Assembly: GCA_002319955.1 (NCBI GenBank) | Contig: DCJS01000002.1 | Span: 5,726 to 19,408 of the forward strand | Length of the DNA stretch: 13,683 nucleotides | From: Flavobacteriales bacterium UBA1694 | GTDB lineage: Bacteria > Bacteroidota > Bacteroidia > Flavobacteriales > Weeksellaceae | Direction: 5' to 3' | Program-made: the position numbers and the translations under genes | Notes under the pieces: model-generated | What the model was told of the DNA's origin: nothing | The model's input: the letters and a program-made list of their open reading frames with translations, nothing else | Database searches by the model: none | In this document: positions 6,480 to 13,683 of the stretch, one piece after another | Position numbering within the stretch: the first letter of the stretch is position 1 | How the letters are laid out: the number at the start of each line of letters is the position of its first letter

Positions 6480-9422
6480 ATGAATGTAAAATTGAAAGCA
6501 CTCGGCGCCGGAGTAATTTTTTTCCTAGCGCAGGGTTTAGATGCCCAGGTTGACTCAACCAAAGTCAGTGATATTGACGAGGTTGTGGTAGTCGCCTATG
6601 GGACACAAAAGAGATCGACCCTTACCGGTTCGAACGTTCAAGTTTCTGCGAAAGATGTAGAAGCACGACCAGTTAGTAATGTGATGCAAGCGTTAGACGG
6701 CGCTGGAGCAGGGATTCAGATTGCAGCAGGAACTGGACAACCAGGTTCTGGAGCATCTATTCGTATCCGTGGAACAGGATCCTACTTAGCTTCGAATGAA
6801 CCTTTAATTGTTCTCGATGGTGTGGTCTACAATGGTAGCTTAAGTTCCATTAACCCGAATGATATCGAAACTCTGAACATCTTGAAAGATGCATCATCTA
6901 CTGCTCTTTATGGATCTAGTGCTGCGAATGGTGTAATCATGATTACCACTAAAAGAGGTCGTAAGGGTACGAGTAAAGTTACTTTGAATACTTCTACTGG
7001 TATTGTTACTCGTTTCGTTAATGAATACGATCGTGTCACAAATCCTGGCGAATACTACGAGTTGACTTGGGAAGCCATGAGAAATGGTCGTATGACTTCC
7101 AACGGATCTACAGAGGCTGCTGCGAACGCATGGGCATCAACCAACCTAGTGGATCAGAACCTTAAGCAAAACGTTTACAACGTTGCCAACAACCAACTAG
7201 TGATCGATGGAAAACTTAATCCAAATGCGACTCTTTTATACGATGATTTTGATTGGGCGGATCCTTTAGTAAATACTGGCGTTCGCCAGGACTATACTTT
7301 AAGCTATACTGCTGGCACTGATAAAAGCTCCCTTTATTCCTCGATTAACTATACGAAAGAGGACGGGTATATTCTAAAATCAGATTTTGAGCGTGTTGCC
7401 CTAAGGTTAAATGCAGATAGCCAAGTGAAGAACTGGTTAAAACTGGGAACGAGCTTAAGTGGAAGTTCACGCTATATGACCAATGCGATTGATGGAGCTA
7501 GCAGTAATGCATCCTATATCAATCCTTATAGATGGACACGGACCATGGGGCCAATTTACAGCCCGTATGCAAGAGATCCACAAACTGGGGGGCGCCTTTA
7601 TGATGCAGAAGGGAATTTAGTATACGATGATGGTCAAAGAGGTACTGACGGGGCTTCTGGACGTAACGTCGTCTGGGAAACGATGCTCAATGATGATGTT
7701 TCAAGAATCCATAACGTTCAAGCAAATGCGTATGCGGAGATGAAACTACTTCCTGAGTTGACATTTAGAACGAACGTAGGGTATGCTTATACTGGTAGCT
7801 TTAATAAAACATACACAAACCGTTTAATTGGTGATGCAAGAGGCGCAGGTTCTGCTTCAAGAACGAACTACCATTACCAAGACTTAACTTGGAATCAAAT
7901 TTTGACTTATTCTAAAAGTTTTGGACTTCATGATTTGACCCTACTAGCAGGACACGAGAACTTCCGATATAACTATGACTATTCGTATGGGTATAAACGA
8001 GATCAAGTTCTAGACAATTTCTATGAATTTCCAAACTTCGTTACAAACTCAACTATTTCTTCTAGCTATAATATTAGAACCAAAGAAGGCTATTTCGGTA
8101 GAGCAAACTATGTTTATGATAATAAATACTCATTAGAAGGATCCGTGAGAAGAGACGGATCATCCAGATTTGCTGGAGATGTACGTTGGGCTAACTTCTG
8201 GTCCGCAGGGGCAGGATGGGTTGTGTCGCGTGAAGCTTTCTTAGAGAATAGTAAAACAATTAATTACCTAAAACTACGTGGTTCTTACGGAGAGGTGGGG
8301 AACGATGGACTTGATAGTTGGTATGCTTATAAATCTCTATTTAGCTTAGGTTACAACAATGCTACGGAGCCAGGAATGCTCTATAGTAATGCTGCCGATG
8401 TGGGTATTACATGGGAAACGAAAGCGCAAAGTGATGCAGCGGTCGAATTTGGTTTGTTTAATAACCGAGTCCGTGGTACAGTAGAATACTTCCATTCTGA
8501 AACAAGAGACTTGTTATTTGCCGTTCCAACAGCAGTGAGCGCCGGGATTCCTGGAAACTCAATCACGAGTAATGTTGGGAGTCTTGTAAATAAAGGTTGG
8601 GAAGCGTCCTTAGACATCGATGCGGTTAGAACGAATGATTTCTCGTTAAACTTCAAATTATTTGGAACCACGTACAAGAATGAGATCACCAAGATGGCGC
8701 AGGACGAGATTATCAATGGAACGAAGAAATTAATGGTGGGCCAAAGCCTTTATGATTTCTGGTTGAGAGATTGGTATGGTGTTGATTCAAACGATGGTGC
8801 ACCACTTTATTTACTAGATCAGGATTTATATCCAGATGCAGGTGCTGCTACAAGACCAGCCGATGTTCGTGAAGTTAATGGTCAGCTCGTTACGACAAAC
8901 CAAGTGAAATCTAGCTATAGCTACCATGGGTCTTCAATTCCAGACTTTTTCGGAAATGTATCGACGACAATTCGTTACAAAAACTGGGAGCTATCTGGCG
9001 CCTTTAATTATCAATTTGGAGGTAAAATCTATGATACTAACTATGCCGCTTTAATGGGCGCTTACCCTCAAGGAGGAGCGATGCACGTAGACATGAAGGA
9101 CCGTTGGACAACTCCAGGTCAAATAACCAATGTTCCTGCTTTAAATACAGCCTTCGTAAGTAGTGCAGGTGCAGCTTCTTCTAGATGGCTAGTTGATGCG
9201 AGTTACGTTATGTTAAGAAATGCGACGTTGGGCTATACCTTCAATCCAGAAATTGTGAATGCAATGGGTATTGATACCTTAAAACTATTTGTGTCGGGTG
9301 AGAATCTATGGCTTGGTAGTAAAGTAAAAGGATTAGAGCCATATTCTTCATTTAATGGTACCGTATCAAACCGATATTCTCCATCTACAATTGTGACTTT
9401 CGGCTTAACAACAACCTTCTAA
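6480..9422 (+). CDS. SusC/RagA-family TonB-dependent outer-membrane transporter (pair 2)
   Basis: This 980-residue protein is the barrel of a second SusC/SusD importer. The signal peptide runs to about Ala22 (MNVKLKALGAGVIFFLAQGLDA, cut before Gln23), with a TonB-box-like DIDEVVVVAYG at 31-41. The plug shows LIVLDGVVYNG near 109-119 and the SusC signature LKDASSTALYG...ANGVIMITTKRGRKG (about 135-163). Barrel motifs include SVRRDGSSRF (about 554-563) and LKLRGSYGEVGND (about 597-609), and the chain ends in Phe (FGLTTTF). Like its upstream paralogue it lacks the CarboxypepD_reg-like domain, going straight from signal peptide to TonB box and plug. It parallels the first SusC in length, start and motif order, but the interior differs widely, so it is an old paralogue rather than a recent copy. 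The SusD partner begins 13 nt downstream. Substrate unknown. Confidence 0.95.
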   Translation: MNVKLKALGAGVIFFLAQGLDAQVDSTKVSDIDEVVVVAYGTQKRSTLTGSNVQVSAKDVEARPVSNVMQALDGAGAGIQIAAGTGQPGSGASIRIRGTGSYLASNEPLIVLDGVVYNGSLSSINPNDIETLNILKDASSTALYGSSAANGVIMITTKRGRKGTSKVTLNTSTGIVTRFVNEYDRVTNPGEYYELTWEAMRNGRMTSNGSTEAAANAWASTNLVDQNLKQNVYNVANNQLVIDGKLNPNATLLYDDFDWADPLVNTGVRQDYTLSYTAGTDKSSLYSSINYTKEDGYILKSDFERVALRLNADSQVKNWLKLGTSLSGSSRYMTNAIDGASSNASYINPYRWTRTMGPIYSPYARDPQTGGRLYDAEGNLVYDDGQRGTDGASGRNVVWETMLNDDVSRIHNVQANAYAEMKLLPELTFRTNVGYAYTGSFNKTYTNRLIGDARGAGSASRTNYHYQDLTWNQILTYSKSFGLHDLTLLAGHENFRYNYDYSYGYKRDQVLDNFYEFPNFVTNSTISSSYNIRTKEGYFGRANYVYDNKYSLEGSVRRDGSSRFAGDVRWANFWSAGAGWVVSREAFLENSKTINYLKLRGSYGEVGNDGLDSWYAYKSLFSLGYNNATEPGMLYSNAADVGITWETKAQSDAAVEFGLFNNRVRGTVEYFHSETRDLLFAVPTAVSAGIPGNSITSNVGSLVNKGWEASLDIDAVRTNDFSLNFKLFGTTYKNEITKMAQDEIINGTKKLMVGQSLYDFWLRDWYGVDSNDGAPLYLLDQDLYPDAGAATRPADVREVNGQLVTTNQVKSSYSYHGSSIPDFFGNVSTTIRYKNWELSGAFNYQFGGKIYDTNYAALMGAYPQGGAMHVDMKDRWTTPGQITNVPALNTAFVSSAGAASSRWLVDASYVMLRNATLGYTFNPEIVNAMGIDTLKLFVSGENLWLGSKVKGLEPYSSFNGTVSNRYSPSTIVTFGLTTTF

Positions 9423-9435
9423 TAATTTAAATAAT

Positions 9436-10929
9436 ATGAAAAGTATAATAAAAGCAAAATTTCTTTTAATCGCGAGTGTCGGGTTGTTGTCACTTACCTC
9501 ATGTGAAAGAGAATTTTTAGAAACCGATCCAACGACCAGTGTTAGTACAGACCTTTCTGTAGCCACTGCCGATAATATGTCTTACGTGATTAACGGAATG
9601 CATAGAAATATGTATGTCAGACAGAACAGTAGTCAAGGGCAAAATGGTGCCACGGGCGTTAATATCTATATGGATGTTATGGGCGAAGACCTCGTCTTTC
9701 CTTCAACTGGAAATGGATGGTTCGTCAGTATGTTAAGATGGCAGGATGCCGTAAACCCAAATAGCTCAAACTTGTACTATGTTTATGACTTCTATTACAG
9801 AATGATTAAAAATGCGAATACGCTTATTAATAATGCTGATAAAGCAACTGGCGACCCAGAATTAATAGAACGAGTACTTGGAGAAGCGCATGCCTTTAGA
9901 GGGTATTCCTATTATATGCTAGCGCAAGTTTATGGAAAACGTTACGTACCTGGAACTTCCAACACACAACTCGGCGTTCCTCTTAGATTAGACGAAAGCT
10001 TCGATCCAATCGCAAGAAATACGGTTGAAGAAGTTTACACGCAAGTCAATGAAGATCTAGCAACTGCTGCAGACTACCTTCAGGGCAAAGCAAGACAATC
10101 TAAATCACACTTTAACTATAATGTAGTTCGTGGGATGATGGCTCGTGTCGCTTTAACTCAAGGAAATTATGCGAATGCAGCTGCGTATGCAAAAGAAGCC
10201 CGTCAAGGATTTCCGCTAATGAGTAATACGGCGTATAAAGAAGGGTTTAATGATTATTCTAATGGAGAATGGATTTGGGGCTATACAATTCAAGATGATC
10301 AATCAGATTATTTTGGAAATTTCATGGCTTATATGTCAAGAAATTACAACTCAACTCAAATTCGTTCAGCTCCGAAGGTGGTAAACAATCAATTGTTTAA
10401 CGCTTTCCCTGCAACCGACGTTAGAACACAAGTTATTGATGCAACAGGTCTGCATGCGTCATTAAAACTACCAAGTAACTATTCAAAATTCCCATACACT
10501 TCGCAAAAGTTCTTGTCAATTGACAATAACATAAGTTTAGGAGATGTGGTATTTATGAGAGCAGCGGAAATGTACTTAATCGAAGCTGAAGCTTTAGCCA
10601 AAATTCCTGGAAAGGAAGCTGAATCGAAAGCTGTATTCGCACTTCTTGAATTAAATAGAAATCCTGCCTATACTCCAAGTGCTAGCACAGGAGCTGCTTA
10701 TGTTAAAGAAATTTTAGATAGTAGAAGATTAGAATTATGGGGAGAAGGATTCAGATGGTTAGATTTAAAAAGACTTGGTCTTCCATTAGATCGGACTGGA
10801 ACTAATTCAGTGGATGCTGTTACTTTGAATAAGAACGTTGTCCCTGCAAGCGATCCAAGCTGGACTTGGTTAATTCCTCAAACTGAAATTAACAATTCCA
10901 AAGGTCTTGTGACTCAAAATGAATTGTAA
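9436..10929 (+). CDS. SusD/RagB-family surface lipoprotein (pair 2)
   Basis: This 497-residue lipoprotein is the expected lid and substrate-binding partner of the SusC just upstream. The signal peptide MKSIIKAKFLLIASVGLLSL ends in lipobox LTSC with Cys23, and the next residues (EREF) are charged, in keeping with an export signal to the cell surface. The mature chain opens with REFLETDPTTSVS, the SusD start motif. Family helices are GEAHAFRGYSYYMLAQVYG (about 148-166), FMRAAEMYLIEAEALAK (about 373-389) and RRLELWGEGFRWLDLKRLG (about 430-448), with a terminal LIPQTEINNSKGLVTQNEL. Length and architecture are normal. The A/T-only 13-nt gap to SusC and the terminator 39 nt after the stop define a two-gene unit. 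The ligand is not predictable from the sequence. Confidence 0.95.
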   Translation: MKSIIKAKFLLIASVGLLSLTSCEREFLETDPTTSVSTDLSVATADNMSYVINGMHRNMYVRQNSSQGQNGATGVNIYMDVMGEDLVFPSTGNGWFVSMLRWQDAVNPNSSNLYYVYDFYYRMIKNANTLINNADKATGDPELIERVLGEAHAFRGYSYYMLAQVYGKRYVPGTSNTQLGVPLRLDESFDPIARNTVEEVYTQVNEDLATAADYLQGKARQSKSHFNYNVVRGMMARVALTQGNYANAAAYAKEARQGFPLMSNTAYKEGFNDYSNGEWIWGYTIQDDQSDYFGNFMAYMSRNYNSTQIRSAPKVVNNQLFNAFPATDVRTQVIDATGLHASLKLPSNYSKFPYTSQKFLSIDNNISLGDVVFMRAAEMYLIEAEALAKIPGKEAESKAVFALLELNRNPAYTPSASTGAAYVKEILDSRRLELWGEGFRWLDLKRLGLPLDRTGTNSVDAVTLNKNVVPASDPSWTWLIPQTEINNSKGLVTQNEL

Positions 10930-10968
10930 GTGAAATGGCTCATTAAATTTTTTCAATGACCTTTTTAT

Positions 10969-10995
10969 GACCCCGCCAATTGGCGGGGTCTTTTT
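10969..10995 (+). terminator. Intrinsic terminator of SusC/SusD pair 2
   Basis: GACCCCGCC (10969-10977) and GGCGGGGTC (10982-10990) form a perfect 9-bp GC-rich stem around an AATT loop, followed by TTTTT (10991-10995). It is the strongest GC island in the intergenic DNA of this window. Confidence 0.95.
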
Positions 10996-11019
10996 ATACG
11001 ATTGTATTTCTTAAATTTG
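10991..11019 (+). promoter_or_regulatory. Possible promoter of the porin-bshC unit
   Basis: TAAATTTG (11012-11019) matches the Bacteroidota -7 consensus TAnnTTTG exactly. No TTG lies at the right distance; only the terminator T run (TTT at 10991-10993, 18-nt spacer) could serve as -33. The start would fall near 11026, giving a leader of only about 10 nt before the ATG at 11036. Because a strong terminator lies immediately upstream, the porin gene needs its own promoter here. Confidence 0.45.
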
Positions 11020-11035
11020 CCGTAGATTCACTTAG

Positions 11036-12955
11036 ATGAAATATATATTCTGCTTTATTTTTTTAGCCTCGAGCCTGCAGGCGCAAGTCGTCAATAAAAC
11101 GGACTTTACAACAAGGGCAAGCGACACACTGGTAATTGATAACGGAGAAAAAGATTCGATGAGGGTCTTTAAACCCACTATTGAAGACTACCGATTTAGA
11201 ACCCAATTTGGGGAATCGAAAGTGTTCGACACAACGTTTGTCGCAGAGCGAACATTTAAGTTCAGCCAGTACAACAACCAAGATAATTTTGGTAAAATCC
11301 AGTTTGCAAATATTGGTTCTGGATTTCAAGATCTTGTTTTAGTGCCACGCAAGGAACAGAACTTAACGCTATTACCTACAAATAAGCTGCATTTTTACTT
11401 AAGTGAGGATCAAATCAAGTATTACGATGTTAAAACGCCAACCACCTCCTTTATTTACCATTCCGCCATGCGTAATGGGGCCGCCTTACAAACGACCTAT
11501 ACGCAGAATATTGGCAAGAATTTCAATTTTGCAATTGAGTATATGGGACTACGGTCTCAAGGGTTCTACACCAATAGTTTAGCCGCAAATAACCACACGT
11601 TATTCTCAGCCCATTTTAAGTCCAAAAATGAAAAGTATGAAGCCTTCACACATTACATTCATCAGAATGTTAACAATGAAGAGTACGGGGGAATCAAGGA
11701 CCTCGGCCTGTTTTTAGGTGGAGATTCAAGGTTTAACAACCGGCAAAACCTTGAAGTAAATCTTAATAATTCAGATTCACGATTTTCTGCGAGGCGGTAT
11801 TACCTAAGTCAAAGTTTCACGCCCTTTAATCCTGAAAAGTATCCCTTCAAACTGAGACATATTCTCATGCACCAAGGGAATAAGCAGTATTTTAACTTAG
11901 GAGCAGGTGATATAGCCTATTATGAATTGGTTACTGGGGCTCGAGATTTGGGTAGTAAATCTTACTCTAATACACTTAGTAACACCGTAAGCTTAGTATT
12001 TGATAACGAGAAATTTAAGCTAGATGCAGGAGTCAGACATCAAAATTTGACTTTGGGAAGTCTGAATGGAATCACTGATACGGGATTTTTTGCTGGAGAG
12101 AAGTGGAAAGAGAGTCGTCTTGGAGCCGTGGGGAATCTTCAGATAGATCTTTGGGACAAGTTTCATTTGAACTCTGGCATTGAATTTTCGAACGGAAAGG
12201 TTTTTGGGAATTTTATTCGCTCAGGCAACACACTAACCTTTGAGCCTATTAAAGACTACTTCATCGAGGCCAAAGTGAATTTCCAATCGGCTGCGCCGAG
12301 TTTTAATTACTTACTCAAAGCCTCTCCAATAGTAAATTTCAATTATTCGATGTCTGATTTTAAAAACGAATCAGTTTTGGAATTAGGTGGTGAAGTGGGG
12401 CTAAAATGGTTTGAAGCAAAAGCAATGGTCAATTTATTAAGAATAGATAATTATGCTTATTTTGACTCTTCGGGTCAACCACAACAGGCCGAAAGCGCCT
12501 TGAACGTGACGCAGGTTGGTGGGCAGGCCACATTTTCCTCCGGGAAATTTCATTTAAACGGACGCCTACTTTTTCAAACTGCTTTAGAGAATAAAGACCT
12601 TTATCCAGCACCCAACTTTATTGGACGGGCGAATTTGTATTTCAAATCACCTGCCTTTAAAAATGCGGCGCAGATTATGACGGGACTGAAGGTTTCGTAC
12701 TTTTCTAAATTTGACTCCCGAATGTATTCACCTGCCCTGAGTGAATTTATTTTGCCTGGTGCTAGAGGCTATGCCATTGGTGGGGAACCTATCGTAGATG
12801 TCTATTTTAATATGAAGGTCAAAACCATGCAGTTTTTTATCGAAGGTCAGAATTTAACGGCGAGTTTTATGCAGAATAGATCTTACACAGCGCCTTACTA
12901 TCCAGTTTATGATTTTAGATTAAATATCGGAATCCTCTGGAACTTATTCCATTAA
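11036..12955 (+). CDS. Putative beta-barrel porin (Porin_10 family, Bacteroidota)
   Basis: This 639-residue protein resembles the 'putative porin' family widespread in Bacteroidota (Pfam Porin_10 by recollection). It is predicted to be an outer-membrane barrel, but its solute and channel activity are not established. A signal peptide covers residues 1-16 (MKYIFCFIFLASSLQA, cut before Gln17); the Cys at 6 is inside the hydrophobic core and is not a lipobox. The family's conserved block follows a ~115-residue periplasmic-looking lead: YYDVKTPTTSFIYH (about 132-145), NGAALQTTYTQNIG (about 149-162), IEYMGLRSQG and HYIHQNVNNEEYGGI (about 206-220). The remainder alternates aromatic and polar residues, as in beta strands, and ends in NIGILWNLFH, with the terminal Phe one residue in from the end. 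It follows a strong terminator and sits 4 nt before bshC, so the two are likely co-transcribed. The family call is good; the transport role is inferred. Confidence 0.88.
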   Translation: MKYIFCFIFLASSLQAQVVNKTDFTTRASDTLVIDNGEKDSMRVFKPTIEDYRFRTQFGESKVFDTTFVAERTFKFSQYNNQDNFGKIQFANIGSGFQDLVLVPRKEQNLTLLPTNKLHFYLSEDQIKYYDVKTPTTSFIYHSAMRNGAALQTTYTQNIGKNFNFAIEYMGLRSQGFYTNSLAANNHTLFSAHFKSKNEKYEAFTHYIHQNVNNEEYGGIKDLGLFLGGDSRFNNRQNLEVNLNNSDSRFSARRYYLSQSFTPFNPEKYPFKLRHILMHQGNKQYFNLGAGDIAYYELVTGARDLGSKSYSNTLSNTVSLVFDNEKFKLDAGVRHQNLTLGSLNGITDTGFFAGEKWKESRLGAVGNLQIDLWDKFHLNSGIEFSNGKVFGNFIRSGNTLTFEPIKDYFIEAKVNFQSAAPSFNYLLKASPIVNFNYSMSDFKNESVLELGGEVGLKWFEAKAMVNLLRIDNYAYFDSSGQPQQAESALNVTQVGGQATFSSGKFHLNGRLLFQTALENKDLYPAPNFIGRANLYFKSPAFKNAAQIMTGLKVSYFSKFDSRMYSPALSEFILPGARGYAIGGEPIVDVYFNMKVKTMQFFIEGQNLTASFMQNRSYTAPYYPVYDFRLNIGILWNLFH

Positions 12956-12959
12956 TATT

Positions 12960-13683
12960 TTGAAGACGATTGCCCACATTCCATTTCCGGAAATTGAAAG
13001 CATTCCCCAACTTATAAAGGATTATTTATTGGGGGATTTGCAAGAGTATGCTCAGCAAAGGTTCAGCGTTGAGAATTTCGCTCGGCAAATAGAAGAAAAG
13101 AAAGCTTCGTATAGCGCCTCCCATCGTGAGGTTCTTTGTGAGGTTATGAAGGACCAGCATAAAGACTTAAATTTAACTAGGGCTCAGCTTGAGTCGATGG
13201 ATTTGCTAAAAGGACCGAACACGTTTACAGTAGTTACGGGCCACCAGTTAAACTTATTCACAGGTCCCGTTTTTTTTATCTATAAAATTTTGCAGACGAT
13301 TAAAACGGCTGTTTATCTAAAAAAAACCTTCCCAAAGAACGATTTTGTTCCGGTGTTTTGGCTTGCTAGTGAAGACCATGATTTTGAGGAAATTAATCAT
13401 TTTAAGACCTTAACCCACTACTATGAATTTAAGGCCAAATCAGGGGGCGCCGTCGGTAAGATTGAAGTTGAGGACCAGTTTTTCATCCACGAATTTGAAG
13501 CGGCCTTTGAGCATTCGGTTTACGGCACGGAACTCGTTCGCTGGATCAAGGAGGCTTACCAAAAGGGCCATACCCTTAGCGAGGCTACAAAAATTCTTGT
13601 CGAGCGGCTCTTTTCGTCCTACGGGCTTCTGATGCTTGATGGAGATGATCGCCGTTTGAAGCAACTTATGATTCCCACATTTA
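12960..13683 (+). CDS. bshC: Bacillithiol biosynthesis cysteine-adding enzyme BshC, 5' part (3' end outside window)
   Basis: BshC (YllA family) is assigned the last step of bacillithiol synthesis, adding cysteine to glucosaminyl-malate in the cytoplasm. The 241 visible residues hold the family's N-terminal Rossmann-like core: VTGHQLNLFTGP (92-103) followed by FFIYKILQTIKTA, then FWLASEDHDFEEINHF (133-148), and GLLMLDGDDRRLK near the right edge. Full-length members are about 530 residues, so more than half is missing. The start is TTG at 12960, 4 nt after the porin stop; it gives the expected N-terminus (TTG-encoded Met, then KTIAHIPFPEIESIPQLI). The first in-frame ATG is codon 63 and would discard part of the conserved region. 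No stop interrupts the frame. Reliance on TTG and the close packing suggest translation coupled to the porin gene. Confidence 0.93.
   Translation, partial: MKTIAHIPFPEIESIPQLIKDYLLGDLQEYAQQRFSVENFARQIEEKKASYSASHREVLCEVMKDQHKDLNLTRAQLESMDLLKGPNTFTVVTGHQLNLFTGPVFFIYKILQTIKTAVYLKKTFPKNDFVPVFWLASEDHDFEEINHFKTLTHYYEFKAKSGGAVGKIEVEDQFFIHEFEAAFEHSVYGTELVRWIKEAYQKGHTLSEATKILVERLFSSYGLLMLDGDDRRLKQLMIPTF

Noticed and set aside
8381..8716. Open frame of 111 codons on the minus strand within the second susC
   Set aside because: It is antisense to a conserved SusC region with intact motifs, has no plausible start signal, and looks like codon-composition shadow.
1770..9422. Recent duplication of one SusC/SusD pair as the source of the other
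   Set aside because: Apart from family motifs and the start region, the protein interiors and SusD sequences differ widely, so any duplication is old or the pairs were acquired separately.
13423..13664. Open frames on both strands near the right edge
   Set aside because: They overlap bshC, whose frame carries conserved family motifs throughout and continues to the window end.

Overview
The window is chromosomal sequence from a member of the Bacteroidota, most likely a flavobacterium of the Weeksellaceae (Chryseobacterium-like) group. The evidence is two SusC/SusD outer-membrane pairs, a Bacteroidota-type putative porin, the bacillithiol gene bshC, an IF-2 C-terminal half of the flavobacterial type, start codons without a Shine-Dalgarno sequence but with A/T-rich leaders, promoter elements resembling the Bacteroidota -7 consensus TAnnTTTG, and SusC proteins opening with the MNVK signal peptide I associate with Chryseobacterium relatives. 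The genus is inferred from remembered family sequences, not from a search. All genes lie on the + strand.

Layout: (1) 1-1440, the 3' part of infB (translation initiation factor IF-2), closed by a strong intrinsic terminator. (2) 1441-1769, a very AT-rich gap with a 23-nt palindrome and the first susC promoter. (3) 1770-6145, SusC/SusD pair 1, closed by a terminator at 6196-6230. (4) 6146-6479, a second AT-rich gap whose last ~60 nt resemble the leader of the first susC. (5) 6480-10929, SusC/SusD pair 2, closed by a terminator at 10969-10995. (6) 11036-12955, a putative outer-membrane porin, followed 4 nt later by the 5' part of bshC, which begins with TTG and runs off the right edge.

Functionally, each SusC/SusD pair should form a TonB-dependent outer-membrane importer: a SusC barrel capped by a surface SusD lipoprotein that captures a glycan, peptide or other oligomer. 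No glycoside hydrolase, peptidase, sulfatase, transporter or regulator lies with either pair here, so the substrates cannot be named. Each pair has its own promoter-like leader and terminator, so they look like two separate transcription units in tandem. The porin and bshC look like a third unit.

No mobile element, CRISPR array, tRNA or rRNA was seen, and I see no clearly novel system. The points most worth checking are the shared leader of the two susC genes, the absence of the usual N-terminal CarboxypepD_reg-like domain in both SusC proteins, the AT palindrome upstream of pair 1, and the TTG-initiated bshC packed against a porin gene.
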